Source of the DNA: Monosiga brevicollis MX1
Lineage: Eukaryota; Opisthokonta; Choanoflagellata; Craspedida; Salpingoecidae
DNA length: 64,000 nt
Reading direction: 5' to 3'
Assembly: GCF_000002865.3 (NCBI RefSeq)
Contig: NW_001865045.1
Location: 1,115,976 to 1,179,975, forward strand
Below, one piece after another: positions 1-13,047 of the stretch (positions within the stretch are counted from its first letter, which is position 1; each line of letters begins with the position of its first letter). The notes below the pieces were generated by a model. It was not told the origin of the DNA, made no database searches, and was given only the letters and a program-made list of their open reading frames with translations. The position numbers and the translations under genes are program-made.

Positions 1-137
1 AACCAAACAACACAACTATACGCTGTAGATGATTGAGTTGATGCGGCATCCACTGGTATTGCTGCAGTTCAAACAGTGAGGAAACAACACTGGCGAGTAT
101 TTTCCGTGTTTTTGTTGATCAGTGCACCTCAAGCAAC

Positions 138-3100
138 ATGATGATGCGCACGACGGTGCTGGTGGCTTTGGCGGCGGTCGCTGCCGCTGCCGCTGTCGCC
201 GTGGCCACGGAGGAGCTGCCAACGCTACGACTGACGTACGTTGTTGGCTGGGTTTGAGACGGGGCGGAGAGAGTGTGTGTGGTTGGGAAATGCCATACTT
301 GGCCATGATCTTTGGGGCAGGTCACTGGCACAGTGATCGCCTTCTTCTCTCTCGATTGATCGTAGTGTGGTTTGGACAGCACTCACAACACTTGAACACC
401 CTACCCCCCTGCGCTGGGTCTTCACCGCGTGTATCGTAGGCGACAGAACCGTCACCAATATCTGGATCAGCTGCAAGGGGCTGGCGCACCCACCCAGCCT
501 GTACGTCCTTGACCTGACGCTGCGATGTAGCTTGCCATCTGCAAATCGTCGATCCCTGCCCCATCATTTGCAACTGACCATGGGTATGCTTTCTCGCAGA
601 CGCGCACCGAACTGCTATCCATGAGTCGCGATGAACTCTTGGCTTATGCCCTTCGCGACCTTTCCGAGCCCGAAGCCCCTGCTGGTACGTTCTGGAAGGA
701 AGTCGCCCTACATGCTTGACAATCTGATCAGAAGTCTTTTCAGGATCGTGCTGATTCTGTCTCTGACCGTTGACCCTGCCTGAATCCTCGGCCCTGTCTG
801 ATGACCGGGCTGCCTTGCACAGCTGCCCAGTACTGGTGGAAGTACCCCGGCCAGGATTGCCCGAATGATGACTTGTCAGGCAGTTGCGCGGTTGGTCTTC
901 ATGCCCAGGCTCAGTCTCCCAACTGGTCCCATGTTGTTTTTGTTTTTCGCTGACTGACTCTTTTCCTCAATGCCCTTGAATTTCACATTGGCCTCGCAGG
1001 GTAGCTCCTTGGCCGAGTGCAAGAAGATGTGTTTGGAAATGGAGGGTTGCGGTGGATTCAACTACCCGCACGGCTACTTGAAGCAATCTTCCTGTGAGGA
1101 CAAGATCAAGGGCTCCCCCACCGTCGACCTCTACGTCCTCAAAGATACCCCTCAGCCCAATGCCTCGGTCAACTTCCCGCCCATCTGGCCTCATCCGCAG
1201 TCTTTTTCCAACGGTACCACCACCGTCATGGTACGCCTCGCGCTCTCTGTTACGACTTGGCCGATTCCATCATAGTAAACCAGCAAAGTTATGCACCCGG
1301 CCCCCTTCTGCCCTTGACCCATACACTAGGTGGACGCGCCCCGTTTCACGTTCTCTAGCAACATTTCTTCAGACGATCTCAAGGCTGCTTTTGAGCGCTA
1401 TACGCCTCTGTTTTTCCCACAACAAGGCTCGGCGACCAACCGAGATGCCATCGTGGGCGTCATTGTACGCTAAACCCTGGCCCTCACTTGCGCTCCTCGC
1501 CAAGTCCCGTACTGCCTGGTGCATGCGTGTTTCATTCATCCATGAACGATTTCTCCTCGTGGCATGCGAGTCCCTGTAGTTCCATGTGGCAAGCGATAGC
1601 ACCGAGCTCCAACTAGAGACCTCGGAGAAGCATGAGATTTCCATTCCAAGCAAGGGTGGCAACATCATGGTGACCGCCGACACCATTTATGGTGCCATGC
1701 GCGCTCTTGAAACTATTTCACAGCTCATCCAGTTTGACTATGATACCAACGTATGCTTAACCGGGACTCCCGTGTGTTCGCTTATCTGTACTTTGGAAAC
1801 GCCCCTCATTCTTGGTTCTTGGCGTAGAATTACTTTATTGCCAATGCTCCTTGGGCCATCACCGACTTTCCGCGCTTTGCTCACCGCGAGATTCTCGTGG
1901 ACACGGCTCGTCACTACCAATCAGGTTTGTTCCGCCTCGAGCGTGAGCCCGTGTCCATTGCAGATATACCCACATGCGCCAGCCATGGTCTGATTGTTGT
2001 GCAACCGTCTGTCAACAGTCATGGCCATCAAGTCAATGATTGACTCAATGACCTATGCCAAGGTCAATGTGGTCCACTGGCACATTGTGGACACACAGTC
2101 ATTCCCCTTTATGAGGTGCGTCCAAACTCCCGTTGTCAAGGGTGTTTGAGATCAAGGTCTTTATTTTTGTCAATGTGCATCCATAGCCCCACCTATCCCG
2201 AGCTGGGCTCCAAGGGTGCTTATAGCAAGACGGAGCGTTTTTCTCCTGCCGATGTGGCAGAGGTTGTTGAGTACGCGCGCCAACGCGGTGTTCGTGTCAT
2301 GGTTGAAATCGGTGCGTCATGGCTTGGACTTTGCTTTGTGCATGCCTTCTACTCCATGCCGTGTGCCCCTCCACTGACAGCCACGGGGCGGTTGGATTTG
2401 TTTGCAGACACACCGGGCCACGCTGCGTCCTGGTGCAACGGACACCCTGAGATTTGCCCATCACCGGACTGCCCACAGCCCCTCAATCCGGCCACCAACA
2501 AGACCTTTGATGTCCTCTCTGGCCTTTTCAAAGACGTGACGGGCGGCGAGCGCGGTGCTGGTCTTTTCCCAGATAACGTCATGCATTTGGGTACGTGGCG
2601 ACAGCTGCTTGGGCCATGAGGACACCAAAAAAAAAAATTGTCCCGTTGGATCGACTGATGCTTACGACGCGTGTTTGCGTGCAGGTGGTGATGAAGTCAA
2701 CACCGACTGCTGGGCAAGCAATGCGGACATCAGCAAGTGGTTGTCTGACCAAGGCTTGACACTGGATGGTGGCTACGCTTACTTTGTCAAGCGTGCGCAG
2801 GTAAGCTCTGCGACCCATCGGAATAGGAGCCAACTCGCTTTGCTAAGGGGGTTCTGAATTGCGCCGATAGGCCATTGCCCATGGTTACGGCCGTGATGTG
2901 GTTGGTTGGGAGGAGATCTGGGACCATTTTGGCACCCAACTCGACAAGTCGACCATCATCCACCAATGGTTAGGAGCACGGCATGCATCGCTCAACCTGC
3001 TGCGTCCTGCAGGAGCGCTCACTGCCGGTATTGGGTACTGCGTAGGCTTCCTGGCTCCACCATTGCCATCAACGCAACTGAGCATGGCTACCGCGTGCTC

Positions 3101-3738
3101 TGGTCGACGGACGGGGTCTGGTACGTTGCCGGTTCTTCCCGCGTTTGTGCTTTGTGGCACCGCTTACTCGTGGTGCTGCTCCTGTTTGCCCATCTTGGTG
3201 GCCACGCTGTGAACTCTGAACGGGGCCAACAGGTACCTGGATGGTCTCGACGTTACATGGCAGACCATGTATGAGCAAGAACCTTGCACCGGTACGTGAG
3301 CGTTCAACTCGTGCGCATCGGGAAGCGTATCTCCGCTCGAGGGCGTCTTGGGCATGAGCTCTCATGCATGCGCATAGGTATGACCGATGACCAATGTGCC
3401 TTGGTCCTGGGTGGTGGCGGTGAAATGTGGGGCGAGGTACGTTTTTGTGAGACCCATAAGCTTCCTGCGTAGTGATCGTGCTGATCATTCATGGCGTGAA
3501 ACGACCTGGCCCTCAGACGGTGGATTTCAGTGACTGGCACCAAACCGTGTGGCCGCGCATGGCCGCTGTGGCTGAGCGCCTGTGGAGCCCCCGCGAGCTC
3601 ACCAACGCCGATGATGCCAGCACCCGTCTCGTGGCTTATCGCTGCCTCCTCAACCACCGCGCCATTGCGGCAGCTCCCAGCACCAACTCGGGCGCACGTA
3701 CAGCTCCCAGCGGTCCTGGCTCCTGCTACGACCAGTAA
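138..3738 (+). CDS. Secreted beta-hexosaminidase (GH20) with an N-terminal PAN/apple-like module, multi-exon
   Basis: The product should remove terminal N-acetylhexosamine from glycans in the lysosome or outside the cell. The start at 138 opens with MMMRTTVLVALAAVAAAAAV, a clear signal peptide. Exons near 600-684, 822-888 and 1000-1230 encode a Cys-rich module (CKKMCLEMEGCGGFNYP) that looks like a PAN/apple domain. The GH20 parts follow: an N-terminal GH20b-like fold near 1331-1740, then barrel exons from about 1830 to 3738. The motif HLGGDEVNTDCW (split by an intron near 2590-2684) carries the GH20 catalytic Asp-Glu pair, and HWHIVDTQSFPF, DTPGHA and VVGWEEIWD are conserved barrel motifs. 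The C-terminal exon has AERLWSPRE, typical of the family, and ends in TAA at 3738. At least a dozen short introns interrupt it. The exact exon 1 donor is uncertain: GT at 240 keeps the frame. The family call is firm; the substrate is not known. Confidence 0.9.
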
Positions 3739-4803
3739 ACCTGCCGTGGGTCACGCTCCCCAGCAGCAAGGGGCGCGGGTGAACGAATGCCATGATGCAC
3801 ACTTGAGTGCGGCCAATTCTTCCCCGCGACAGTCGGTTATGCGTCTGCACTGCTCGCTGCCGGTGTGTTTGCTTCGCTACCAAGCGCTCCAGCCGGGTGG
3901 CATCGCCTTTTGTGTTGTCCCTGCTCTCGGCTGGTGTTTTGATAAATTGATGTTGATGTCACTTTGCGAATCTGTGCAACGTCCTTTTGCATCATCAATA
4001 TCTAATCACTCAGGGCGAGTGTTTGGTCAAACCGACTCGCATCCCAACGTTCTGGACAAGATGGACCCTGTCTCTCTCTTTCTCTCTCTCTGTCGATAAC
4101 TCTCCATCACTTTGAAAAACTCTCTTCTTCCTCTTCCTCTTTTTCTTCTTTATGTCTCTCTTTCAATCTCTCTCTCTCTCAAACTCAAACTCTCTCAAAC
4201 TCTCTCGAACTCTTCTGTAAATCTCTCTCTCTTCCAAACTCTCTCTCTCACAACTCTATCTCTCTCTCTTTCTTCGTCATCCATTATTATCAGTTGAAAT
4301 TGCTTCAAAGTTTCAAAGCCAAACCGCGGGACCGTCGGTCAGTGTAAGTGGCAGCCGCCTGATGGTCTCTGCCTGCAACGCTCCTGCAGTCCCTCGACCT
4401 GTGAGCTTGGTTGGCGTGTTGGTTGCTCGTACCTCTTTGATTCAGTTGAGACCCGGTGCTAAAGTCAAAGCGGCTCCTTTGCTTGTGCGCGTGCATGTGT
4501 GGAGCCTTTTTTTTTTTTTTTTTTTTTTTTTGAAACTTGTTCTGGAAGTGTGTGTGCAGAGAGTGCGGACGGTCGTGCTCAGCACTTCCATGAGCGTTGT
4601 GCTTCTTGCGTGGCCAAGATTGGCTTGGCTGCAGTGCAGTCCCGACCAGGTGTCTCGTCGCTATGGCCTCACGTTACCTCCTGGGTCTTGCAACCTCTAG
4701 GATATCTCGCTAGCAAGGGACACGTCCCGCCTCGTCCCTTACTGCTTGGACGTAGTCGCACACTGGCACCGAGGCCTTGCGCCCGAAGCAAGCCAAACCC
4801 AGC
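3739..4803. repeat. Intergenic stretch with pyrimidine-rich (CT) tract and a T homopolymer
   Basis: No gene was recognised between the hexosaminidase stop and the Lon start. About 4070-4290 is almost pure CT/TTC on the plus strand, and 4507-4531 is a run of 25 T. Open frames here are low-complexity Ser/Leu strings produced by the CT repeat. Confidence 0.8.
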
Positions 4804-7800
4804 ATGAGCGCAATGTTGCGCGCGCTCCTTTTTCGACCCGCACCCGGTGCACGGGCACAGTTTGTGGCGGTGGCTACCAGCTCTCGGAATTCTGCAGCCA
4901 CCTGTCGCGAGTTAAGCTCCACGTCACGTTGGCGCGCCTCCGGCGTTCGAGTTGACGAGCACAACCAGACCCCGACGTGGTTGGCCGCTGGTGGTGACCT
5001 CAACTCGAGCCCATTTAACCCCCGCACCTCGTCGCTGGAGGTAAGCACTGTCGAAATTCTCCGGGGCATGCCTTTCTCACTTCGAGTCGCCTCTCAACCA
5101 CTGCCCCGGACTTTCCAGACTGGTCAAGCGTTCATTGGATCGCCCACCCTGTACGCAAGTCGACGACGGGGTGGCGGCAGCAGCAACAGCCATGGAAATG
5201 ACAGTGCTAGCCTTGGCGGCGCCGGCAGTCGAGCCGGCTCTAGCGGCCATGGCAATGATGATGACCACGATGACTCCGACGATGAAATCCGGGACGCGCT
5301 GCACGGCAGCTTCAAGAGCGGGGACGACCACGACGACCACGACGATAACGCCGACGACCACGACAACAACGAGGTACAGAGATGCTCCCCACAAGTTCTC
5401 GCTGATGCCACCGGTCTTGCCACTCCCACATCGCTCAAGCCATCCCTTCACCCATCGGTAGGATGTCAAGTTTGTGCGCGTTCGCCGCAACCAGGATGCT
5501 GACGCACCCCCTGATATCCATCTGGGCGCGGTAAGGTTCATTGCCAGGACTTGTCTGATCGCCCAAACTCCCATCAAGTTGTGTTCTGCATTCAACTTGT
5601 TTTTGCCTTGCAGGATCTGGTCGAGCCGGGCTCCAACGTGGTTGGCCCCATCCGCGTGCCAGAAAACTATCCCGAGGCCGTCATCATCCCCTTGGACCGC
5701 AACCCCCTCTTTCCTAAATTTGTCAAGCTTGTTGAGGTTGGCAAGCCATCATGCCCGCGTTGGTGTGCCCCGCAGTCTTTCTCAAGACCGGCCCTGCCCT
5801 TGTCTTCCCACCCTGCTAGATTCGCAACCCTGAGCTCATTGCCAAGCTACAACACTTGCGCCGCGTTCGCCACCCGTTTGTGGGCGCCTTCTTGCTCAAG
5901 CCTAAGACGTACGCCTGCTTGTGCATCCCTCTGTCTTCGTCGAGGGGGATGAATTCAATCCTTGCATCCCCCTCCCCCAGTGCTCACGCCAATGCTGTTA
6001 CATTCCCCCAGGTTTGATGAAGCGCAACCTCCTGAAATCATTTCCAGCTTGGATGAAATTGAGCCTGTTGGCACGTTTGCGCAAATTCACGAAATGTCCA
6101 CCTCCAAGGAAGGCTACTTGCGCATCATGCTCGAGGGTCATCGCCGGTACGCGCTCGAGTCGCGCCATACTCTTTCCAACCCTTTTGCGTTGTAGACCTA
6201 CTCTGGAAGCCGAGCACCAGACCTGGCCCTTTGTCGCCGGAGGCATGTGGTGCACGGCCTTTTCGAGCAGTGCGCTCATCAACACGTCTTTTCTTGCGTC
6301 GGATGGCAGCATTCAAGCCACGGGCGTCGCGGATGACGATGAAGTCGTCGATACGCAATCCACGCATCCTCTCATCGCCAAGATTGAAAACTACCCTGAA
6401 CAAAAGTTTGACCGCAACAGGCAAGTACCGCATGCGTCAGCCGTGGTGTGCCGCACCTTCGCCTTGCTTTGGGCGTACAAAGCTGCAGTTTCATCGGCAC
6501 CACTAACCCAGTTCATGCTGCTCGCTACGGCATTCAACAGTGACCAGGTCAAAGCGCTGAGCAACGAGGTTATCGCAACTGTGCGGGATATCGTAGCCCT
6601 CAACCCAATGTACCGCGAAAACATGCAGCGCGTGGCCGAGATGGGCCAGCGGTAAGGGGCACGCTTTGCAATAGTCGGGACGCTCGACTCTACGTTACAC
6701 AGCCGAGCCTTGAAACGCCGCCCGCTGCCCTTGTAGTAACCTGGACAACCCCGTGCAATTGTGTGACTTTGCGGCCGCCCTCACCTCTGGCAACCCAGAG
6801 GAGCTGCAGGGCATTCTTGAGGAAATGGACGTGGCTGTACGTTGCAGCGCGCGCTTCCCGCATCAAACGAGGCTTGGATAGCCATGCCACAAGCTGACTC
6901 TGCTTTGCTTTTGGTTAGGAACGACTCTACAAGACGCTAGAGCTGCTCAAGAAAGAGCTGCTGCAACTGAAGCTACAAGCCAAGATCAGCGAAGAGGTCC
7001 AGGAAAAGCTGCACAAACACAACAAGGAGGCCTTGCTTCGAGAACAACTCAAGGTGGGCTTTTTTTTTTTAAAAAAAAAAAAGAGTGGCCGTAACAATTG
7101 GTCGGGGCGCTCATTGACCTGTATGACGCACAGATTATCAAAAAGGAGCTGGGTATTTCCAAGGACGACAAGGATTCGCTGCTGGAGAAATACAAGGCCC
7201 AGCTCGAAAACAAGACGCTGCCGGATGACGTACGTACTTCTTTGCTCCTTGTGCATACGAAGCAGGCAGCATGGTGCTGCTGTTGCGCTGCAGCTCAACA
7301 ACATCTCTCACGGTGCTGCAACAGGTTAAAAAAGTGGTGGATGAAGAGCTCAACAAGTTGAGCATGCTGGACAATCATTCCTATGAGTTTAACACATCAC
7401 GCAACTATCTTGACTGGCTTACCACTCTGCCGTGGGGCGTCTACGGCGAGGTACGTCAGCTGCGCCAATGCCAACCAGCGCTTGTTCCTTTGGCGGTATC
7501 ACTCACATGAAGCTGCTGGTTCCCCGCCGTACCTGACTTGCCGTTTATTTGTTTTCTCTTTTTCTCTTTCTCTTTCTTTTCTCGCTTTTTCTCTTTCTTT
7601 TTCTCTTTCTCTCTCTCGCGCCCGCGCCCTCCGTCTCGTTGTGGTGGTGGCAGGATAATTTTGACATTGAGCGAGCCCAGGCAATCTTGGACGAGGACCA
7701 CTACGGCATGAAGGATGTTAAAGATCGTGTTCTTGAGTTTATCGCCGTTGGCAAGCTCCGCAACAGCATGCATGTACGTTTGGCCCGTACCAGGGCCAGC

Positions 7801-8511
7801 CACACGAGATGCCCGCGCTCGCCAGATTGAAAAGCAGAATTTGATGTCGCGTTCTTGCTCTGATTTGCACACGACTGGTTGCGTCACAGGGCAAAATTTT
7901 GACGTTTTCTGGTCCTCCGGGTGTTGGCAAGACATCCATTGCCAAGTCCATTGCCCGTGCTTTGAACCGGTTCGGCCATCAAAATTCTCTTTGTCACGTC
8001 TTTGCTACAATCATCTTGACACTTTGACAGTTGTTAATAACCTCATGGCCGTTGTTCCCATGCTCGATGCGATGACAGGGAGTACTATCGATTCTCGGTC
8101 GGCGGTCTGCATGATGTCGCCGAGATCAAGGGCCACCGTCGTACCTACGTCGGGGCCATGCCAGGTTTGTGCATGCCTCGTCCCGGCACATATCCTAGCT
8201 TTTCTTATCAATCCGTCTTGATTGATTGTCGACAGGCAAGCCAATCCAGTGCCTAAAAACCACGGGTACACAGAACCCTTTGATTCTTTTGGATGAGGTG
8301 GACAAGATCGGGCGGGGTGTGCATGGCGACCCCACCTCCTCCCTCCTGGAGCTGTTGGACCCTGCTCAAAACTCGGGCTTCCTGGACCATTACCTTGACG
8401 TGCCGGTGGATCTGTCAAAGGTCGGTTGTATGCCAATCGAATTGATGTGTGTGGGCGAGTGCCAGTTCGAATGACCGGTGTCCTTTGTGGGGCATCGTGA
8501 TCGGCTGTCAA

Positions 8512-8543
<32 letters not shown>

Positions 8544-10493
8544 CGACCTTCTTCCTTAATTTTTCTTCTTCTTCTTCTTTTCGTTTTGCTTCTTTTTTTT
8601 TTCCGTCCGTCGCTTTTACGCTTTTGCTTTTTGCGGCACCCGTACAGGTGTTGTTTATCTGCACAGCCAATGTACTTGATACAATTCCTGGACCTTTGCT
8701 CGATCGAATGGAGGTGGGTGTTTCAGTTGCCCTCGCCGCGTGTCTTTAAGCCTTGCACTCCTCTATTGTTTGGGATGCATGCTTTGTATGATCTAAGAAA
8801 GAAGGTGGCGGGCAAGGCGTGCTTTACATCATCGCCATCATGATTGGGGCCTTCGTCCATTTCTGTTGACAATATGCTTTGCTTGTCCCAGATTATCCAA
8901 CTCTCGGGCTACATGGCAGATGAGAAGCGCGCCATCGCTAAGCAGTACCTGATTCCAGAGGCTCAGAAGACATCTGGTGTCACGGCTGAACAGGTATGGG
9001 TTTGCAGACTGTGTGTCGCAGATATGATGGCTTCTTGGGACCCTGATTGCTGGAAGAGCATCCAAAGCTGATGACGGCTTCACCTGCGCAGCTGGAGATT
9101 ACAGATGAAGCGCTTGACGTGCTGAACAGGGCGTATTGTCGCGAGTCGGGTGTCCGCAATCTTGAAAAGCACATTGACAAGATTCATCGCAAAGCAGCGC
9201 TGAAGCTTGTGCGCGACAATGCCAAGGTGTGAAAGGCATGCTACTTGGCACTGGCGGGCATCTGCCGCGGCTTTATGTTGCTTTCTTGCTTCTTTTCGAC
9301 TGTTGTTCAGCCTTCCTTGTGTGAGTTTTTCTGGCTGACGAGTACGTGTGGGCTCGGGCCGCATAGACGCTGCGCGTGGACGCCAGCAACTTGTCCGACT
9401 ACGTGGGTCAGCCCGTGTTTTTATCAGATCGTTTGTACGAGCAGACACCTCCTGGCGTGGTCATGGGGCTGGCTTGGACCGCTATGGGCGGTTCGACCCT
9501 ATACATTGAGACGGTGGCCTCGCGTGCTGACCGCATGAAAGCCACGGTCCCGGGCGAGGCACGCTCTGATGGTCGCTTTGGCGTGACCGGTGAGTTGTGC
9601 TAATGCAATGCAAGTGATTGTGGCATGAACGTGCTAATGCAGGCACGGTTGATTGCGTTTGGGTGTGTTGGACAGGCTCCTTGGGAGACGTCATGAAGGA
9701 GAGCTCGACCATTGCGTACACCTTTGCCAAGCACTATCTGGAGAAGGTTGATGAGAAGAACGGGTTTTTCAACTCGGCGAGCGTCAGGTACGCCGTTTCG
9801 CTCGAGGCCTCACAGGTGGCGTTTGGGCGCATGGCTGATGAATGGCCTACCCTCGCAGTCTTCACGTACCCGAGGGAGCAACACCCAAAGATGGTCCCTC
9901 TGCAGGCTGCACCATGGTGACGGCCCTGCTCTCACTGGCTCTAGACAAGTACGATGCCACTTGCTGCCTGCCTGCTTGCCTGCCTTACAAGAATGACCGG
10001 TACTCACACGGGGTTTGCGCGTTAGGCCGGTGCGGCAAAACTTTGCAATGACGGGCGAGGTGTCACTGACGGGCCGTGTTTTGCGCGTGGGAGGTATTAA
10101 GGAGAAGGTGCGATCTCTAAAGCAGCTGCGACCGTGGCCAAACCGCCAAATGCATGTGCGGTGCGCGTGTTCATACGCCGGGCTTGTATGATGACAGGTG
10201 CTGGCCGCCAAGCGAAGCGGAGTGACCTGTGTGGTGTTGCCATACACGAATGAAATGGACTGGCAGGAGCTACCCGACCAGGTCAAGGAGGGGCTTGAGG
10301 TACGTGACCGCTTTACCGTTTTACCAAGAGACAACAAACCTAGGGGAAGAAGAAGCCATGAGTGCGGTTGAAGCATGTAACGTGGTCGACGGCAATCGTT
10401 CGATTCGTGTTGGGTTAGGTTCATTTCGCCAAGACATATGACGATGTGTACAAGGTGGCCTTTGCGGATGCTGCTGCGGCTCAACAAGAGTGA
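4804..10493 (+). CDS. LONP1: Mitochondrial Lon protease (ATP-dependent, S16 family), multi-exon
   Basis: This is the ATP-dependent Ser-Lys protease of the mitochondrial matrix. The start at 4804 gives [20 protein letters not shown], an Arg-rich presequence without acids, as expected for mitochondrial import. A low-complexity Gly/Ser then Asp/His stretch follows (5160-5375), then the Lon substrate-binding domain ([20 protein letters not shown] at about 5646-5705) and coiled helices near 6920-7230. The AAA module has Walker [10 protein letters not shown] (near 7912-7940) and Walker [11 protein letters not shown] (near 8285-8312). The protease domain has catalytic Ser in KDGPSAG (near 9890-9910) and the Lys in VGGIKEK (near 10087-10108). 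The stop is TGA at 10491. About 20 short introns interrupt it; some are only poly-T or CT tracts (8514-8543, 7555-7615). The product is a complete Lon by domain content. Confidence 0.95.
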
Positions 10494-10628
10494 CCGTACC
10501 TGCCACCCGCGTAATATCATCTTGCAAGCCCTGCCCATTCTTGATCAAGCATTCACATGTCAATCAACAAAATCGATCCATAGAGATGTGTCAATACCTA
10601 CCCAAAGTCAGCAGACACACGACACACG

Positions 10629-10651
10629 CACACACACACACACACACACAC
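10629..10651. repeat. (CA)n microsatellite
   Basis: About 11 perfect CA units lie 140 nt after the Lon stop, in the 3' flanking region. Confidence 0.9.
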
Positions 10652-10802
10652 TTTCAAACCTCGACAACTTATTGTGTGATGTTGCGAAACCTTGGAATAT
10701 CAGCAACTTGCTCACTTTATCTGTTTCGAAAGAAAAACGTGTGCTGCCTCTCTCTCTCTCCCTCGTTACATGTGGTAGTTGTGCTATTCCTCTCTCAAAC
10801 CA

Positions 10803-11266
10803 NNNNNNNNNNNNNNNNNNNNNNNNNNNNNNNNNNNNNNNNNNNNNNNNNNNNNNNNNNNNNNNNNNNNNNNNNNNNNNNNNNNNNNNNNNNNNNNNNN
10901 NNNNNNNNNNNNNNNNNNNNNNNNNNNNNNNNNNNNNNNNNNNNNNNNNNNNNNNNNNNNNNNNNNNNNNNNNNNNNNNNNNNNNNNNNNNNNNNNNNNN
11001 NNNNNNNNNNNNNNNNNNNNNNNNNNNNNNNNNNNNNNNNNNNNNNNNNNNNNNNNNNNNNNNNNNNNNNNNNNNNNNNNNNNNNNNNNNNNNNNNNNNN
11101 NNNNNNNNNNNNNNNNNNNNNNNNNNNNNNNNNNNNNNNNNNNNNNNNNNNNNNNNNNNNNNNNNNNNNNNNNNNNNNNNNNNNNNNNNNNNNNNNNNNN
11201 NNNNNNNNNNNNNNNNNNNNNNNNNNNNNNNNNNNNNNNNNNNNNNNNNNNNNNNNNNNNNNNNNN
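10803..11266. other. Assembly gap (464 N)
   Basis: Unsequenced run between the Lon gene and the SLC25 carrier. The flank on the left is CT-rich (10745-10800), so a simple repeat probably stopped the assembly. Open frames that cross the gap are artefacts. Confidence 0.99.
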
Positions 11267-11492
11267 TTTGCAACAATTATCGGCTTTGCACATGCTTGTT
11301 TGCTCGTGTCACAGCTGAACACGTGTGTGCTCGGTCGGACCTGATTTCTGTAGTGAGGCTGGGACTTGGAGCGTTCTGCTGCTGCTCTAGCCCCAACACG
11401 CCAACGCTGCCCTCTGTGGTCGCGGTGTGTGCGACGTGCGTCGCCCAGTAACTCAAGTCTGCCGTCACTCCGCTCATCGACAACCAGAAAAC

Positions 11493-13047
11493 ATGTTCCC
11501 GTTTCTCGCCATGAGTGAGGGGGCGGCCCTGGTGACGCTTTTCGGAGGCAGCTCGGCTGTCTTGGGATGGCTCGTGGCAACCAAGGGCCCATCCAATGAG
11601 ATTCCCCCCAACAAGTGAGTTACCCACCCCGTTCTTTTCCTCTTGTTCTTCCTTCTGCCTCGGCTGCAAGTCCACCTTCAAGTACAACTTTTTTCCCTGG
11701 GCCACCTCTTCTTCCTTGCATTTCTTCTGTGGCCTGCCCCAGTCCCAAAGTCGTCGCCTTGCTCACTGACGTTTCGCCACCATTGGGTTGCGACTTTGTG
11801 CTTAGGGCGTTTCGTGAGCTGTACACGAGTGGTAAGTACCGGCTGCTAGCCCTGTGCTGTTATTCCTTGGTGGACTTGATACGTGAAGAGCGATTGGTCT
11901 TGGCTCTCATGGGCATGTGCGGTGACGCTCAGGCTACTGCACCGCCTTTTGTGGTACCATGGTGATGAACTGGACTGACGTGATCAAAGTATGAGGCGCG
12001 CCTGCTCGGCCGGGGCAAAAGAGCCCTACACGCTTTGCCAGCCGCGCTGACATCCAGGTCAATACTGGCGGCTGATGATGATTCATGCCAATACATCATT
12101 GTGCTTAGGTGCGCATGCAAGCTGAGAGCTTGGTGGTGCCCAAGGGCTCGGCGCGGCAATACACTTCCTTCACGCGTACTCTGACGAAGATTGCGGGCCA
12201 GGAGGGCTTGTGGGTGCTGTGGGGCTCTGGGATTGTGTCGGCCTGCTATCGCGACGTGTTTTATTCGTCCATCCGCTACGGTGCCTACCCGATTGTGAAG
12301 AATCTGTTGTTTCCCTCGTCACCTGGAAGCGGAGATATCGGCCTGACCCGCAAGTGGGTCTGCGGTGTCTTGACGGGCGGTTTTGGTGCGGCGTTGGCCA
12401 ACCCAAGTGACATTGTCATGATTCGCATGAAGGCTGAGGCAGGCCGCATCGAGAACAATCGATATGTCACTGGGCTGTACCAGGGTCGCCAACCCCGCTA
12501 CAAGAACGGCTTTGAAGGCCTGATTCGTTTGCTCCGCGAGGAGGGCATCCGTGCTGCCTACAAGGGCACCTCAGCGACTGCTGCACGCGCTGCCTTGGGA
12601 ACCGGAGCTCAGGTACGTTGACCCTTTTGGAAGGGCATCATGCTTGTGCTTTTGCCTGTGCAGGGCTGATTTTTAGGACCTATCTCTGCGCACCCATTGT
12701 AGGTGGCGTCCTACGATCACTGCAAATATTTGTGCAAGAAACACAACGTTGGGCCTCTGGGCAAGGAGGGTTTGCCGTTGCACGTGTTCAGCGCCTTTGT
12801 GGCTGGCATCTGCTTCACGACGTGTGCGGCACCCGCGGACATTATCAAGTCTCAGTACATGGCCGAGACGGGCCGCTTCAAATCAGTCTTAGATTGCGCC
12901 GTGCAGCTTGTCCGGACCGAGGGAGCGGCGGCTCTGTTCCGTGGTTGGACGCCAGCGGCCATGCGCCTGTGTCCTCTCTTCATGCTCATGACGCCGATCC
13001 TCGAGCAGTGTCGCAAAGCCGTGGGCCTGGGCTGGTTTGCAGTCTAG
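11493..13047 (+). CDS. Mitochondrial carrier (SLC25), dicarboxylate/oxoglutarate/uncoupling-protein-like
   Basis: This inner-membrane metabolite exchanger has three tandem repeats of two helices. The start at 11493 (MFPFLAMSEGAALVTLFGGS) leads into the first helix. Small exons near 11805-11830 and 11933-11988 complete repeat 1, ending in NWTDVIK joined to VRMQAES at 12109. Repeat 2 has the signature NPSDIVMIRM (near 12400) and repeat 3 has APADIIKSQYM (near 12831). The last exon is 12703-13047. RYKNGFEGLIRLLREEG and LALRLCPLF-like contexts resemble the OGC/DIC/UCP subgroup more than the ADP/ATP carriers. Repeat 1 lacks the usual Pro of PxDxxK (Trp stands there). The substrate cannot be told from sequence alone. 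Confidence 0.88.

Noticed and set aside
5269-5375. Separate Asp/His-rich metal-binding protein inside the Lon N-terminus
   Set aside because: The acidic stretch is in frame with Lon exons and is best read as a low-complexity linker between presequence and substrate-binding domain.
10438-11451. Long open frames across the N run near 10803-11266
   Set aside because: They are open only because N codons contain no stops; the Lon gene ends at 10493 and the flanks show no coding motifs.
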